Shown here: piece after piece, positions 11,451 through 25,025 of the stretch
Layout: each line of letters starts with the position of its first letter
How positions within the stretch are numbered: the stretch's first letter is position 1
Origin: Ashinkailepas kermadecensis
Taxonomy: Eukaryota > Arthropoda > Thecostraca > Neolepadidae
DNA: 64,000 bases
Assembly: GCA_034440615.1 (NCBI GenBank)
Contig: JAOTOM010002966.1
Span: 27,501-91,500, forward strand
Reading direction: 5' to 3'
The notes under the pieces: model-generated
What the model was told of the DNA's origin: nothing
The model's database searches: none
The model's input: only the letters and a program-made list of their open reading frames with translations
Position numbers and translations under genes: made by a program

Positions 11451-12189
11451 GGAGCCCACACAGCACCTCAACTCGAGCCTTCCTTATCACCTCTGATGGA
11501 TCGACAACTGGATGTGGTATTAGTTCATTATCTCACATGTGTCCTATTGAAGATGGGATAGTGCCTCCTCTGCTCCGTATTCTTCACGGGAGAAAAGTAC
11601 ACCAGGCACATGAGAAAAACGCTTTCCCCCACATGAAACCGTACCGGTCCCCTGCTCCTCATGGGAGACAACGCAAGGCCCGTTTGTCAAAAACGAGACA
11701 ACGCGAACGCCCTGCACCCAAAAAAGAGACTGTGTTATGCATATGTGTTCACCATAGGGAAACAACAATGCTTTCCTCTCATCTCCATGAACAGGGCACA
11801 CGTTGCCCTGTCACCGGCGGACCGGCGTTACTTTCGTCACCGGCGGACGTTTTCCGCATCACAGGAGCCTGGTTCGTAAACGACCACTAAGTCCAGATTC
11901 AGTGGAGATCGAAACAGACCTCTCTCTCTCTCTCTTTGTCCAAGCCGATTCGCCCACGGAGCCTCGAAAGCGAAAGCCGGTCGGCCGAAGGCGGCAAATA
12001 TCCGCGGCGGTGGGATCGCGCGGCCAGTCGAGCCGGCCGACGGCGCAGATCGGATCCACTCGGGCGATGGGCGGCGCACTTGACTGTAATGGATCCACCG
12101 TCCGCTGGCCAGAGCCGCGTGCGTCGCTTCATTAGTGTAAAAGGTTTGTCCGGCAGAGCGAACAGCTCAGCCGGCCTGCACTATCCGTC
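11451..12189. other. No gene recognised; possible fading of the preceding repeat
   Basis: At 11540-11800 phrases such as CATGGGAGACAACGC and CACCATAGGGAAACAAC look like further decayed copies of the upstream array. A short CT tract lies near 11921-11935. The GC-rich stretch at 11950-12130 resembles no protein I know. Confidence 0.4.
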
Positions 12190-12550
12190 GAGACACTGCA
12201 CGGACGTCGGGACACGTCACGGACGTCTGGACACGTCACGGACGTCGGGACACGTCACGGACGTCGGGACACGTCACGGACGTCGGGACACGTCACGGAC
12301 GTCGGGACACGTCACGGACGTCGGGACACTGCACGGACGTCGGGACACGTCACGGACGTCGGGACACGTCACGGACGCCGGGACACGTCACGGACGTCGG
12401 GACACGTCACGGACGTCGGGACACGTCACGGACGTCGGGACACGTCACGGACGCCGGGACACGTCACGGACGTCGGGACACGTCACGGACGTCGGGACAC
12501 GTCACGGACGCCGGGACACGTCACGGACGTCGGGACACGTCACCGACGTC
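12190..12550. repeat. 18-bp minisatellite, about 20 copies
   Basis: Near-identical units GGACACGTCACGGACGTC. The few variants are GCACGG for TCACGG and GACGCC for GACGTC. Each unit carries ACGTCA (TGACGT on the other strand, a CRE/ATF half-site) and the palindrome GACGTC. Eighteen is a multiple of three, so a long plus-strand frame (11936-12691) passes through; it is not evidence of a protein. Confidence 0.95.
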
Positions 12551-13647
12551 CGTTCAAGTGCGACGGACGGCCTGGAGGCTGCACACAGGCATATATGTGC
12601 TGCAGGTGCGCGAATATCCCACCTGTGCACCTCTGAGGAGGTTGGCAGTGGGACTGGAGCGCCTCGTGATGGTGGTAGCCTGCATCGCTAGGGTACAGCA
12701 GGCCACCAGCGGAGCACCTCCCAGTCCAGCCGTGCGGGCTCAATTGCCGGCATACACACTGGGAGTGGAAGGAATACGCGGAGGACGTCAGGCTTCTGGT
12801 TTCCCTTTCCCTTGGAGAACAGACAGAATATAAATGTCATATTACGGGAGAACGTAGAGTGGGAGGTTGAAGTGCAGAGAAGCCTCTTGATGTTGTCAAG
12901 TCTTGCATGCCGTGCAGTGTGTTGCTCAATGCGGCGCTTGTGTTGCTTACCGAGCTAATTGTGCTATGTTCCATTGCAAAATATTTGATGTTGAAGGGCA
13001 AAATGCACGGATTAAACACGCTACAGGGTAACTACTGCTAAATGCCGTGGCGAATTGCGTTGGTGAATGAGAATTGCGATTGCAATTGCGCCGGCAGCTT
13101 GCTGACATAAGATGGTTTATATCGTACGTATGACAGTACCATGCATACGTGACGTGGAGTTCGGGATCGTTGAAATAGGGCAATATCACTTTGCGCCAAC
13201 AAAACGGGTAAACTGACAACCGAAACGGGCATTTCACCTAACGAAATAGAAGTATCGCTCTGCATTACCAAAACTGGCAACCTCATCACCAATTGCACAG
13301 TTTTTCATTCTCCTGATGATACGTGGGTCCATATGGAAGGAGACACTTCCATGAATACCAGTTGTACGAAGTTGTAATGGTAATGAATAAGATGACCCAA
13401 AGCGGCTTGATCGTGACATACAGTGGCGCGTGAAGATCGCCAAACAGGAGGATGGAGGAGCAAGCTAAAGTACCAGCCACGCTTACTAAACAATGTTGTC
13501 CGGAGATCCCGGGAGTAATCCAGGATTAATGCACACGCATATATAACTTTATGAATAAATTATTTCGAGTAATTTGTTGAGCAGCGGGAAGAAGAGGCGA
13601 AGTGATAAAAGAGGAGGGGATGAAATAGTTTTCACTTAGGTCCAGGG
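12551..13647. other. No gene recognised
   Basis: Frames of up to about 96 codons lack recognisable similarity. Nothing repetitive stands out. Confidence 0.45.
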
Positions 13648-13649
13648 GC

Positions 13650-14130
13650 GTCATCAGGCTGTTCAACTAGAGGGTTCCGTCGGCCAAGAAGGGATGCGGT
13701 CAGGGCTGGAGTTTTCTAGCCGTAGGGGGTGTGAGCCCCCCTCCAAGCTGTGAGCTTCAAGGGACCTATAGGTGCTGGCTGAAAAGAATGGCAAGACAAA
13801 CAACTTTGAACGTGCGCCTGCCAACTGCAGAACATTCGGAGGATCGTCCACCAATGGCAGACCCTTCCCCCATCCGACGGTGACGCCGCTAGTGTGGCCA
13901 TTCCATACCGCCGGGTTGGCCTTCGGCGGCGGCTCCATCAACTGAAGCCTGTTGGTGACGAGGAGATGCTTACGTGTTGTCTTGCAGTACAGCGCCATCC
14001 ACTGGTGGCGAAACCTGTGGGCTCTGGGGCTCGACTTCCCCTTGCGCGAGTAGGGTGGGGCTCAGCCCCCTCCCCAAATTGGCGGGTGTCAAGACATCTC
14101 ACCGAGTGTATGTGCAAGTACTCTGGCAGG
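13650..14130. repeat. Dispersed repeat with GGGGCTCTGGGGCTC block, copy 1
   Basis: At 14020-14130 the blocks GGCTCTGGGGCTCGA, GCGAGTAGGGTGGGGCTC and CATCTCACC...GTACTC appear in the same order as in the copy at 14545-14665. A further GGGTGTGAGCCCCC motif occurs at 13727-13741. Full borders are not visible. Probably a nonautonomous transposable element, class unknown. Confidence 0.5.
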
Positions 14131-14544
14131 ATTGCTTCTGAAAATATATGGACGCAGGCTGATGGTGCTTTAGGTACTTCAAAACTGAGTTGGTTTTAAA
14201 AGCTATATTGATGCCTATAACTCCAAAAGCAGTAATCTTACCAGTGTTCCTAGGCGAATCATGGGATATAACTCTGAAGCATAATTTCCTTGCATTCAAT
14301 TGCTAATGAGAGAACAGCAGCCCGCAGTTTTCACAGTCTCCACCTCTGAACACCGGTCAGTAAATCTGATGCACCCAGATGCATTGGCAGCACTATTGCT
14401 TAATTAAGCGAGGTTGGACAGGTCTCCGGATGAAGCTTCAATCAGTAATAATTAACTAAATCGAAGCTTTGTTATCCTTGGTCAGAGACGAAAATGTTCG
14501 GATAATTCATTGGGATGGGTATTAATAGGCTCCACTATATAGGT
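14131..14544. other. No gene recognised between the two dispersed repeat copies
   Basis: Ordinary sequence of mixed composition. No coding similarity or tandem structure was seen. Confidence 0.45.
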
Positions 14545-14665
14545 ACTGGCGGAGGAACCTATGGGGCTCTGGGGCTCAGATCCCCCTTGTACGAGCAGGG
14601 TGGGACTCAGCCCCATGGTGGGAGCCAAGAAAATCTCACCAATTTCGATAGTTAAATACTCAGAG
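14545..14665. repeat. Dispersed repeat with GGGGCTCTGGGGCTC block, copy 2
   Basis: Same order of blocks as the copy ending near 14130, with about one difference in seven bases: GGGGCTCTGGGGCTCAGATC, then GAGCAGGGTGGGACTCAGCC, then ATCTCACC and AATACTCAG. Confidence 0.6.
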
Positions 14666-14721
14666 ATGATCGTTTTCGTAATAATGACTGTGATTAGATT
14701 CATCCTGCTGATTATTTGCAA

Positions 14722-15028
14722 TTTAATACAACGAAGAATGGCTCTTAGATGCTCCTGGGTTTCAGACATTACGTGTAAAGAAAATATACGACATTCAATA
14801 TACCAGGAGGTGCTGAGTTGATATCAAAAGTAACGATAAAGGTTATATTTTATTACTCAACGTTTCGGCCAGGGGCCATCTTCAGGAGTGACTCCTGACT
14901 CCAGGACTCCTGACGATGGCCGCTGGCCGAAATGTTGAAGAATAAAATATAACCTTTATCGTTACTTTTGATATCAACTCAGCACCTCCTGGTATATTGA
15001 AGGTCGTATATTGTCTTCACGCGTAATG
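14722..15028. mobile_element. Palindromic (fold-back) element with hammerhead-like motifs, copy 1
   Basis: A 45-bp unique leader (TTTAATACAACGAAGAATGG onward) precedes a long inverted repeat. The left arm runs CATTACGTGTAAAG, then TATACCAGGAGGTGCTGAG, then ACGTTTCGGCCAGGGGCC. The right arm returns the same in reverse complement, ending CACGCGTAATG. The centre holds ACTCCTGACGATGG. The same unit, leader included, recurs at 22123-22465. In each arm, read outward, CTGANGA, a GGCC/GGCC stem and GAAA follow in order, as in hammerhead ribozyme cores of Penelope-like elements. No coding region is present, so the unit is nonautonomous. Confidence 0.85.
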
Positions 15029-16546
15029 ATTTGTAATTTCAATTTTACAGTTAGTAGTAAAGCTATAAAACTACGCTTACCAGTACTGCTGGGAGCATCT
15101 TGAGATGTAAAAGAAAATAAAGTTTGATAGGTTTCCTGATGAAGTTTCAATCAGAAATACCTGACTAAATCTGAGCTTTTGATACCTGACCAAAAACGAA
15201 TTTTTAGGGGATGATGCGTTAGGATAGGGACGAATATGTCCCCCCACCCCCCACATATAATAAATATATGTTAGCTTGTTGTATGCTTCCCACAATGCTA
15301 AGTAATTAAAATGAAAACACTTATTACATGATAATTGAACTATCAATAAACAATTGAAGTATCAAACAAGTAAAATTTGTCCAAGGATTATGGGTAGACC
15401 TCATACCCAACACATTCTTAGGTTATGATAGGTAAAATATGGTGAAGTCACGATGTATTAAATTCACTGTATGGCGTGTGGATACAAACAAGCGTGCAGT
15501 ACACGAGTTATAGTAACAGAACCTAAATGTGGGCTAAAATCGTTGTAATTAAGAGCCGTATATGTAGTGAAAGAACCAAGCGAAACGTCAGTACACACTG
15601 AGGATAAAAGGAAGAAGCTATAACCAGCCTATTGTTATGAGAGGCTGCATAGCTATCGTAATCACATGACCTCATCGGACTACCAATGTATGGTTTCGCT
15701 GCCGCCTTTAATGAAGCTGATGGATGATATCTACCATATGGAACTTCGAAAGCAAGTAAGCTACTAGCCTGGGAGGTCTGCAAAATAGAACTGGCTGAAA
15801 GGTGTTAACACTTGCTCTTGGTGAAAATAATATAGTATTTTGTGTGCGGACCAATCGAGTTGGAACATGCAGAGGAAGGTGGGTCGCATCACACGAATCT
15901 ATGTTGTTTTTGACGATGTTTCTAATGAAATAGAAATAAACCTATCTTCGTCTGGAAGTTAGGACTTGCATTTTGAAATGTTGTAGGTCATGGTATGACA
16001 GGGAGGCCGTGGGGTCAGAACACGGGCGAAAAAGGAGCTACATCAGGAATTTGTATTGTACCCGATCGACCCGCACAGTGTGAGAGTGTCAGCGAAGCAG
16101 AGGACGCTGGGATGCTCTAAAGAATAATGTACATTGGCGAAGTACGCAATAATTTCAAACACTGCGGTTTAACTGGGAGTGGTTTGTTCGAACCTGGAAG
16201 GATTGTATTAGCAGAGCCAGAGCTCTGTTTGAGTTTCGCACTGTGTCATTAACATGAGCTTCAGGTTTTAATCCGGAGCTTACACCCAAATCGCAAATTT
16301 CGTGCCACGATTTCGCATTCGATCTTGTTAATTGTATGCATCACTTGTACAGGCATCCAATCATTGCGACCGTTTTGCATTTGTCAGAGCTTAACTCTAA
16401 TCACGATATTATTGATCATGCTGCCAGACGATCGACGTCCTCTTGCAGCAATAAGTCGTCAGCCGGAGAAATAATTCGCGGAATATTTGATATCATCTGC
16501 ATAAACAAAACACTCAGCGTGAATATAAAGTCCTCAATGAAGTCAT
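15029..16546. other. No gene recognised
   Basis: AT-rich, short frames only. One perfect small palindromic region is not evident. No similarity recognised. Confidence 0.45.
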
Positions 16547-17345
16547 AAAGTGTTCACACTTAATAGGAGCCACATAGGTCCATCTGAGTTAAGACTGTAA
16601 AGGGAAAATACTCTAAGCCTGGACAAAAAGATACTCAGCACCCCAACGAAAACCACACACTAAATTCCAAAGAAACTACCCATAAATATCATACATACAT
16701 ACGAATACATGTCTACGTACCTATCTAGCCTGATTCACTCGATCCCGCGTAGCACACGCGTGGATCGAGCGCCCCATCAATAATTTCAAACTCCATCCGT
16801 GCCTGCTTAAAGGGGCCTGCACCGTATGCAAGTACTAGAATACATTTCACTCATCAATCACTAATTAGGACTAAAAAAACATGATTAACCAACCTAAGGC
16901 ATCTCTTCACCCTCTTTAACTACATTCTTCAATGAGGGATTCCCCACAACATCACCATACAGCCTATTCCATTGAGCCTTTGACTGAAAACCTGTTGACG
17001 CTGTACTGTCCTACACCTTGACTTGTCTAACCTGAATTGATGACTCAATGTGGTACTCTAAATATAAGAGCATCATTCAGATTGACTTTATCTTGCCCTT
17101 TAGCGATTTTATGCCTTTCAATTATGTCACCCCTTACTCTCCCATACTTGAGTGAATACATATCAAATGCCATAAGCCTTTCTCCATATTATTAGTTACC
17201 TAGTCCACTGATGAGTCTAGTGGCTTTGCGCTGCACTCTTTGTAGCATATCTATATCTTGTTCCATGTAATGGCTCCACGCATGTACATAATATTCCGAG
17301 TAGAGTCGCACATAGGCTAAGTACATTGTTCATGACTTCCTGGGT
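16547..17345 (-). mobile_element. CR1-like non-LTR retrotransposon remnant: RT C-terminus and 3' end
   Basis: On the minus strand, 17280-17200 reads AWSHYMEQDIDMLQRVQRKA then TRLISGL, and 17195-17090 reads YGERLMAFDMYSLKYGRVRG then DIIERHKI. These match the thumb and C-terminal region of CR1-type reverse transcriptases, where a conserved block describes W..Y...D...L..VQR..T and RR.RGD.I. Stops and frameshifts follow. The last 200 bp (16547-16745) recur at 49722-49925, marking the shared 3' end of 5'-truncated copies. Confidence 0.75.
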
Positions 17346-17839
17346 CTTATATCTCACTCACATATTAATGATTCCTATTAATTGCTATGATCTTGGGGAA
17401 AATGTTAACAACTTTCCCCGTTCCTCTTTAGGAACACCCCACCTTTCTGATGAGCAAAGTTTGATCCATACCTTGAAAAGCGGCCGGATAATCTGTGTAA
17501 ATTGTGTCCGTCTGATATCCGTCCGACATCGCGCCTCCCCCCCCCATCTCCACACCATATGCAGAATGCAGGATGAATATAGGCGGCTAAATTGGTTGAC
17601 CGCTTGGTATGAAGCTGTGTTGTTGGACACACAACACCGGAGCCACGTGCTGAAAACCCCATTATATACCCCGGCGATTTTCAGAGTAAATACAACACGG
17701 TGACCGATCGATCGCTTTCGGGGTACTTCGTGTCACCTGTTTGCACAGAGGAATGTCTGCCTGGTTCCATCGGTTTAGACTTACCCCTGAACTGACTGAA
17801 ATACTGAATATTTTGGCGTGAGTTATCCCACACACGTAC
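17346..17839. other. No gene recognised; gap between two RT fragments
   Basis: Lies between the RT C-terminal remnant and a possible RT N-terminal fragment of the same orientation. No RT motif was found here, so either it is an insertion or the core RT has been lost. Confidence 0.4.
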
Positions 17840-18085
17840 AAATTATGCGCGCGCTAACAACAAATAACAATTGTCTGATTTGCAGGCCTTGTGAGGGCTG
17901 AGTGACTGCAAGGCTGCAGCCACTGCTGCTTCTGACATGTGTAGCTGTGAAAGAGGATCCAGATGGTGCACTGGTGCAATCGGGTGCTGCTTGGCTGCCG
18001 GATCTATGCATTTGACACCAAAAGTCTCATTCAAAGCAGCTTCTGCGTTTGTTATCATCTGCAATGGTGTCTCCATTCCTATCAT
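17840..18085 (-). pseudogene. Possible N-terminal reverse transcriptase fragment
   Basis: The minus frame contains HMSEAAVAAALQSLSPHKAC followed by KSDN. This resembles the block preceding RT motif 1 in non-LTR elements, V...L..L.P.KA.GPD, with GP replaced. It may be part of the same element as 16547-17345, in the same orientation and 0.5 kb upstream. Confidence 0.4.
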
Positions 18086-18827
18086 ACAACGAGCGTGCTA
18101 AATAAGATCTTTTTGAGAGGCATTTGAAGAAGGGCCAATATCACTTCGGTTGGCTTTAATGCCATCTGCCAAACTGCTCAAATATTATACTTACCTTTAC
18201 CAGAAATAATTACAAAATTAACACATTTACATGGAAGTCAGCTCCGGTCTCATCAGATGGGTTGCTGCGCCACCGGCGAAACGCCGTATCATTTAACAGG
18301 AGCGCAGCATGCACGGGCGCGTCTGACCACGGGGGAGTTGAGCGGATTAATTAGCGAAAGAGTACTGCACGGTACTGTTCATCCTCCAGTACTGAACATT
18401 GTATCATTTCACGAGTTTTAGACTGCTGATTTTGACTAATAATGGGGACTTCCAATGTTTTAGCCTCACGGGAGGCTTTTTAAAAGAAACACCGTACAGT
18501 TATTAAAAGTCAATAGGTTTGTTGTGAATGTTTTAACTGAGGAGTTTTGAAACCGTGAATTCGTCAAGTAGACGACGGAGCCGTCCGATGCTGCCACCCT
18601 CAGCTCTGCGGGATAACAGTGGGCCGAGAAGACAGGGTCGATACACGAGTATGATTGTCACGAAAGTCGTTCATGCTATGCAATGAACTACACCAATTAT
18701 TGCAGTGATTTCATAACGTCGGACAACACAGGATAACTATTGAATATCGTAAAAATGGCATGGTGCAGGAATCTGCTAGATCTTCACGACTGAAATATCT
18801 TAAGCAAGGAAGAGCGTGACTATCGGG
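18086..18827. other. No gene recognised
   Basis: Contains a small hairpin-plus-T run (AGCCTCACGGGAGGCTTTTT near 18470) but no coding similarity. Confidence 0.45.
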
Positions 18828-19020
18828 TCGAGTCGGATGGGGTCGAGTGGGATGGGGTCGAGTGGGATGGGGTCGAGTCGGATGGGGTCGAGTGGGATGG
18901 GGTCCAGTGGGATGGTGTCGAGTCGGATGGGGTCGAGTCGGATGGGATCGAGTCGGATGGAATCGAGTCGGATGGGGTCGGGTGGGGTCGGGTTGGGTCG
19001 GGTCGAGTGGGGTCGGGTCA
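18828..19020. repeat. 15-bp minisatellite, about 13 copies
   Basis: Units GGTCGAGTSGGATGG in series, fading into GGTCGGGT at the right end. The G/T-rich strand is plus. The open frame (PTRPH repeats on minus) is a by-product. Confidence 0.9.
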
Positions 19021-21950
19021 GATCGTGTGGTATGATTCATAATAGGCTTTTTTTTCGAAATGCGTAAACATATTTCAAAAATAGTATGGAAATTAGGGGC
19101 GCGTTCAGGCACCACAGCAGCCATTGAAACCTTACCAGTTCACAGCCCGGAAGGTGACTAGACTTACTTGTCCAAATGATTCTCCTGCTGTATGTGTTGC
19201 ATCGTAATGAAAGAAAAGAGGAAATACGACCATGAACTATAGTTCCAAAACTGTTCCAAGATTGCTGCAGCTATGCATTCGCTCTACGTACTGTTGTACC
19301 TTCAACCAATTTCCGAGCCCCCTGCGTTATCTTTTGGTGCAATTTCGTTGTCAAAGCTGGATGATGCATTTTGGCGAAGACAAGAGGGATTGAAAAACAA
19401 ATTTTCACGAAGACAAAAGTTCCTAATATGGTGCATTAATTGGTAGCCTTTGGGTATTGACTGGAGAAAATGACATAGAAAGGTAATGGGTTCTACCAAT
19501 ATTTTTCCAAAGCTGCACACCTGCCAAGATTACTTTACAATGTGGGTTGGTAAATGCGAAGTTCACATACGCTGATTGAACAAGAACAGATTACACACAT
19601 TATGCATGAAATGTCGTGCTTACGCACCAATACTGCTCACATCCAAGTAATAAACTGTGATGAAAATCGATGGGCTCCGTGCCAACAATCGTGTTTGTGT
19701 CAAACGCGCCTTAATTATGTTTACAAACTGAAGCGATTCGGGTTTCTCTTCAACGTGCAGGGGTCACGAAGCTTGTGAACAAGGGCTTGCGAAGAAGCTG
19801 CTGGCTTGTAAATCATACAAAATGTATCATAAGAGACATGTTCAATCGGCATGCTTCAATAACTAATAGAAAATAGGACAACAATACTTTTTTTTCTTCT
19901 AATAATAGTATGAGGTTGTTGGGCATTAACCAACACTTTTTCTGAAAGGAATCTTGAGGAACAAGTCCCAAAACTGGAGAGAACAAAATAGGTATTCTTT
20001 AAAACTGACGGGAAGAGATCATGCCCCAGCGAGAACCCGCTAACGCTACACCCATGACTATCCATGCGTAAGTGGAGCTACCTGCCATTTGACCGCCATG
20101 ATGCCATGCATTGCACGTCAATGCAACGTCACCACAGCCAAACCAGCCAACCAATCACAGTGCCTATAGGATTTCATGGCTGACTACGGTTTCCATGGTT
20201 ACCGCCGAAGTGAGGTGTCACGGTCGGCGGACAATGGCATACTGGTCTGACCGTATATACGCCAGCGCTGCGCTCTAGTTGTAGAAGTGTGCACTTTGAG
20301 TCACACGGGTGCCGAATAATCACTATGTACACCAAGCGCGACACACTATCCAATAACATGTTCGGTGAATTGTTAACACAGTTACAATGTCATCCGGTTG
20401 ACCTACATTAGCCCACAATTGGAAACACTATTCATTTGGAATCGATGTGCAATTATTGGATCCGAATGTGAGACTATGTGCAAGAGCTAAAGCAAAATAT
20501 ACAATAACACTATTTCCCCCTTTCCCCTATCCCCTCCTTTCCTTCAGCATCCCCCGTTTTCAAAATTTCAACGTCTTGTTTTCATATGAATATAGTTCAG
20601 AGCACAAGCTTTCGAACGATATTTGTTTGTATTGGTATTTTGCTAGCGAGATGCTAAGTAGGCCATCCATCGTAACAATCGAATTGTTTGTCATGCCTTA
20701 CAGCATATGGTTACAGTGACATGATATCCAAGCATCAGTGGAATCCATACGAACCCCTAACACCCTAAGACGTACACAGGTAACAGACAGGTATTGAGGC
20801 CTTACCTGATTTTCTACGCAACCTTAATTATTTCCATTGAAGGCAGCTATTGAAAACTATTAAGGTACCTTGCTAATATTTTCCCTTATGTTATTAATGT
20901 CTGCATTGAACAGAATCATTACTACATCCTTTTTACACGAATATTCTTTCAAAATGGGTAAGTTACTTTCTGCTGACATTCAGAATTTTACCTAATTGGC
21001 GATTAACAACCATGCCACTCAACCATGCCCTGTTGAAAAATGTTCGTTGAACGGCAGATCCGCAAAACATTACGATGAAAACCTTGTTTTAAATAGGTGC
21101 GACACAGAATATGTGACTGTGGATGATCATTTATACATTGTATGCGGTCTCAAAGGTATGACAAGAAGATTACTCAAATGGTATGACGTGTAGAGTGTAG
21201 CATACAAGTTATAGCTGTGTTCTACAAGAAATTATTTGCTGAAACCATGGGCAATGTGAGTGATAATTTTAGACTTTCATTTCCACACCCCTATTCCAAT
21301 GTTTTCCACTTCCTTGGAGGTGCAAGGCTCCTTAACATTTTAAGACATGTCCTGGTGAATTGGACCTCACCTGGTAAAAATCCGTCGGTACGCCACTGCG
21401 CACATGGTGTCAACAATATTGAGTCTACCTGTCTGCAGTGCCCTGCAAGTAATGTCATGGATTGGAGCATAAGATGAAGAGAAGCTCAAACCTGTGTTCC
21501 AGCTGAACGAATTTAGCTGTATAACAAACAAAGGTGATGTTAAGGTGCTGGCGGGGTACCGGTGCTTTCACGTCAGTCCAGGTAACCTTCGCATTAATCC
21601 AGATGTCTTTCAGGTCGGTCAAGGTGCTCCTAGTTCCTTATCAGGACGGTGCATCAAACAGGCGCCAAATGTCCATCAACACATCAGCAATCCACGGCCA
21701 CAACACCAGATAAGGTAACATTCATTCGCCGTCAAACTGGTGACGAGAACTCTAATTTGCAAGAGTATTTCAAGTCATCACGGATAACTACCTACAGGAT
21801 GTCCAGGTGTGGCTCCTGTAAAAGCTCACGGGGATGAGTGACTTCCCAAGTGGCACCTGGGACTCGTTGGCGAGTAATTGGGCGAGCCTGGCTATAGGAG
21901 CGTGGCGCCTGGCTTTACGTTCAGCTCGATGGGCTGTACTTTGGCGAGAG
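19021..21950. other. No gene recognised over about 2.9 kb
   Basis: Low-density, AT-leaning sequence with short frames on both strands (all under 95 codons), none recognised. No tandem array, RNA gene or inverted repeat stood out. Confidence 0.4.
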
Positions 21951-22122
21951 TAGTAGAGTAGAGTAGAGTAGAGAGTAGAGAGTAGAGTAGAGTAGAGAGT
22001 AGAGAGTAGAGAGTAGAGAGTAGAGAGTAGAGAGTAGAGAGTAGAGAGTAGAGAGTAGAGAGTAGAGAGTAGAGAGTAGAGAGTAGAGAGTAGAGAGTAA
22101 AGAGTAGAGAGTAGAGAGTATT
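21951..22122. repeat. GAGAGTA heptamer array, left part
   Basis: 7-bp units GAGAGTA, with GAGTA variants at the left edge, run up to the palindromic element. The array resumes just after it at about 22465-22490. Confidence 0.9.
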
Positions 22123-22465
22123 GTTTAATACAACGAAGAATGGCTCTTAGATGCTCCTGGGTTTTAGACATTGCGTGTAAAGAAAATATACGACCTTCAA
22201 TATACCAGGAGGTGCTGAGTTGACATCAAAAGTATCGGTAAAGATTATACTTTATTACTCAACGTTTCGGCCAGGGGCCATCGTCAGGAGTCTAGACGAT
22301 GGCCCCTGGCCGAAACGATGGCCCCTGGTCTAGACGATCTAGACTCCTGACGATGGCCCCTGGCCGAAACGTTCAGTAATAAAGTATAATCTTTGCCGAT
22401 ACTTTTAATGTCAACTCAGCACCTCCTGGTATATTGAAGGTCGTATATTTTATTTACACGCAATG
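22123..22465. mobile_element. Palindromic (fold-back) element with hammerhead-like motifs, copy 2, inside the GAGAGTA array
   Basis: Same leader as copy 1 (TTTAATACAACGAAGAATGG), then inverted arms with ends CATTGCGTGTAAA and TTTACACGCAATG. The centre is longer than in copy 1 because the segment GACGATGGCCCCTGGYC is repeated. Two outward-reading motifs (minus arm 22260-22290, plus arm 22347-22369) show CTGACGA, GGCC-CCT-GGCC and GAAA. One U lies unpaired before the stem, which departs from the hammerhead consensus. GAGAGTA units flank both sides, so the whole 343-bp unit appears to have moved as one piece. No target duplication could be fixed inside the array. Confidence 0.85.
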
Positions 22466-24018
<1,553 letters not shown>

Positions 24019-25025
24019 GCAGCCCCACAAGAGCAAAATGCCACATCACCATTGTCAGCCCACAGGAGCAGAGTGTCACATCACCATTGTCAGCCCCACA
24101 AGAGCAAAATGTCACATCACCATTGTCAGCCCACAGGAGCAGAGTGTCACATCACCATTGTCAGCCCCACACGAGCAGAATGTCACATCACCATTGTCAG
24201 TCCCACACGAGCAGAGTGTCACATCACCATTGTCAGCCCCACACGAGCAGAATGTCACATCACCATTGTCAGTCCCACACCAGCAGAATGTCACATCACC
24301 ATTGTCAGTCCCACACCAGCAAAGTGTCACTTCACCATTGTCAGCCCCACAAGAGCAAAATGTCACATCACCATTGCCAGCCCCACAAGAGCAGAGTGTC
24401 ACATCACCATTGTCAGCCCCACAAGAGCAGAGTGTCACATCACCATTGTCAGCCCCACACCAGCAGAGTGTCACATCACCATTGTCAGCCCCACAGGAGC
24501 AGAGTGTCACATCACCATTGTCAGCCCCACGAGAGCAGAATGTCACATCACCATTGTCAGCCCCACAAGAGCAGAGTGTCACATCACCATTGTCAGCCCC
24601 ACAGGAGCAGAGTGTCACATCACCATTGTCAGTCCCACAAGAGCAGAGTGTCACATCACCATTGTCAGCCCCACAGGAGCAGAGTGTCACATCACCATTG
24701 TCAGTCCCACGAGAGCAGAGTGTCACATCACCATTGTCAGCCCACAGGAGCAGTGTCACATCACCATTGTCAGCAGAGTGTCACATCACCATTGTCAGTC
24801 CCACGAGAGCAGAGTGTCACATCACCATTGTCAGCCCCACAAGAGCAGAGTGTCACATCACCATTGTCAGTCCCACGAGAGCAGAGTGTCACATCACCAT
24901 TGTCAGCCCCACAGGAGCAGAGTATCACATCACCATTGTCAGCCCCACAGGAGCAGAGTGTCACATCACGATTGTCAGCCCACACATTGTCAGCCCCACG
25001 AGAGCAGAGTAGCAGAGTGTCACAT
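24019..25025. repeat. 36-bp minisatellite, about 27-28 copies
   Basis: Units start AGCCCCACAAGAGCAGAGTG and continue TCACATCACCATTGTC. Single-base variants are scattered, and a few shortened units lie near 24738-24780 and at the right end. The unit is 12 codons with no stop in any plus frame, so all three plus frames stay open for over 300 codons and one minus frame for 215. This explains the large overlapping frames without a gene. Confidence 0.97.

Noticed and set aside
11936..12691. 251-codon plus frame
   Set aside because: Half is the 18-bp array; the remainder matches nothing I know and lacks splice support.
18465..18485. Rho-independent terminator shape (hairpin plus T run)
   Set aside because: Everything else in the window is eukaryotic; a single small hairpin is expected by chance.
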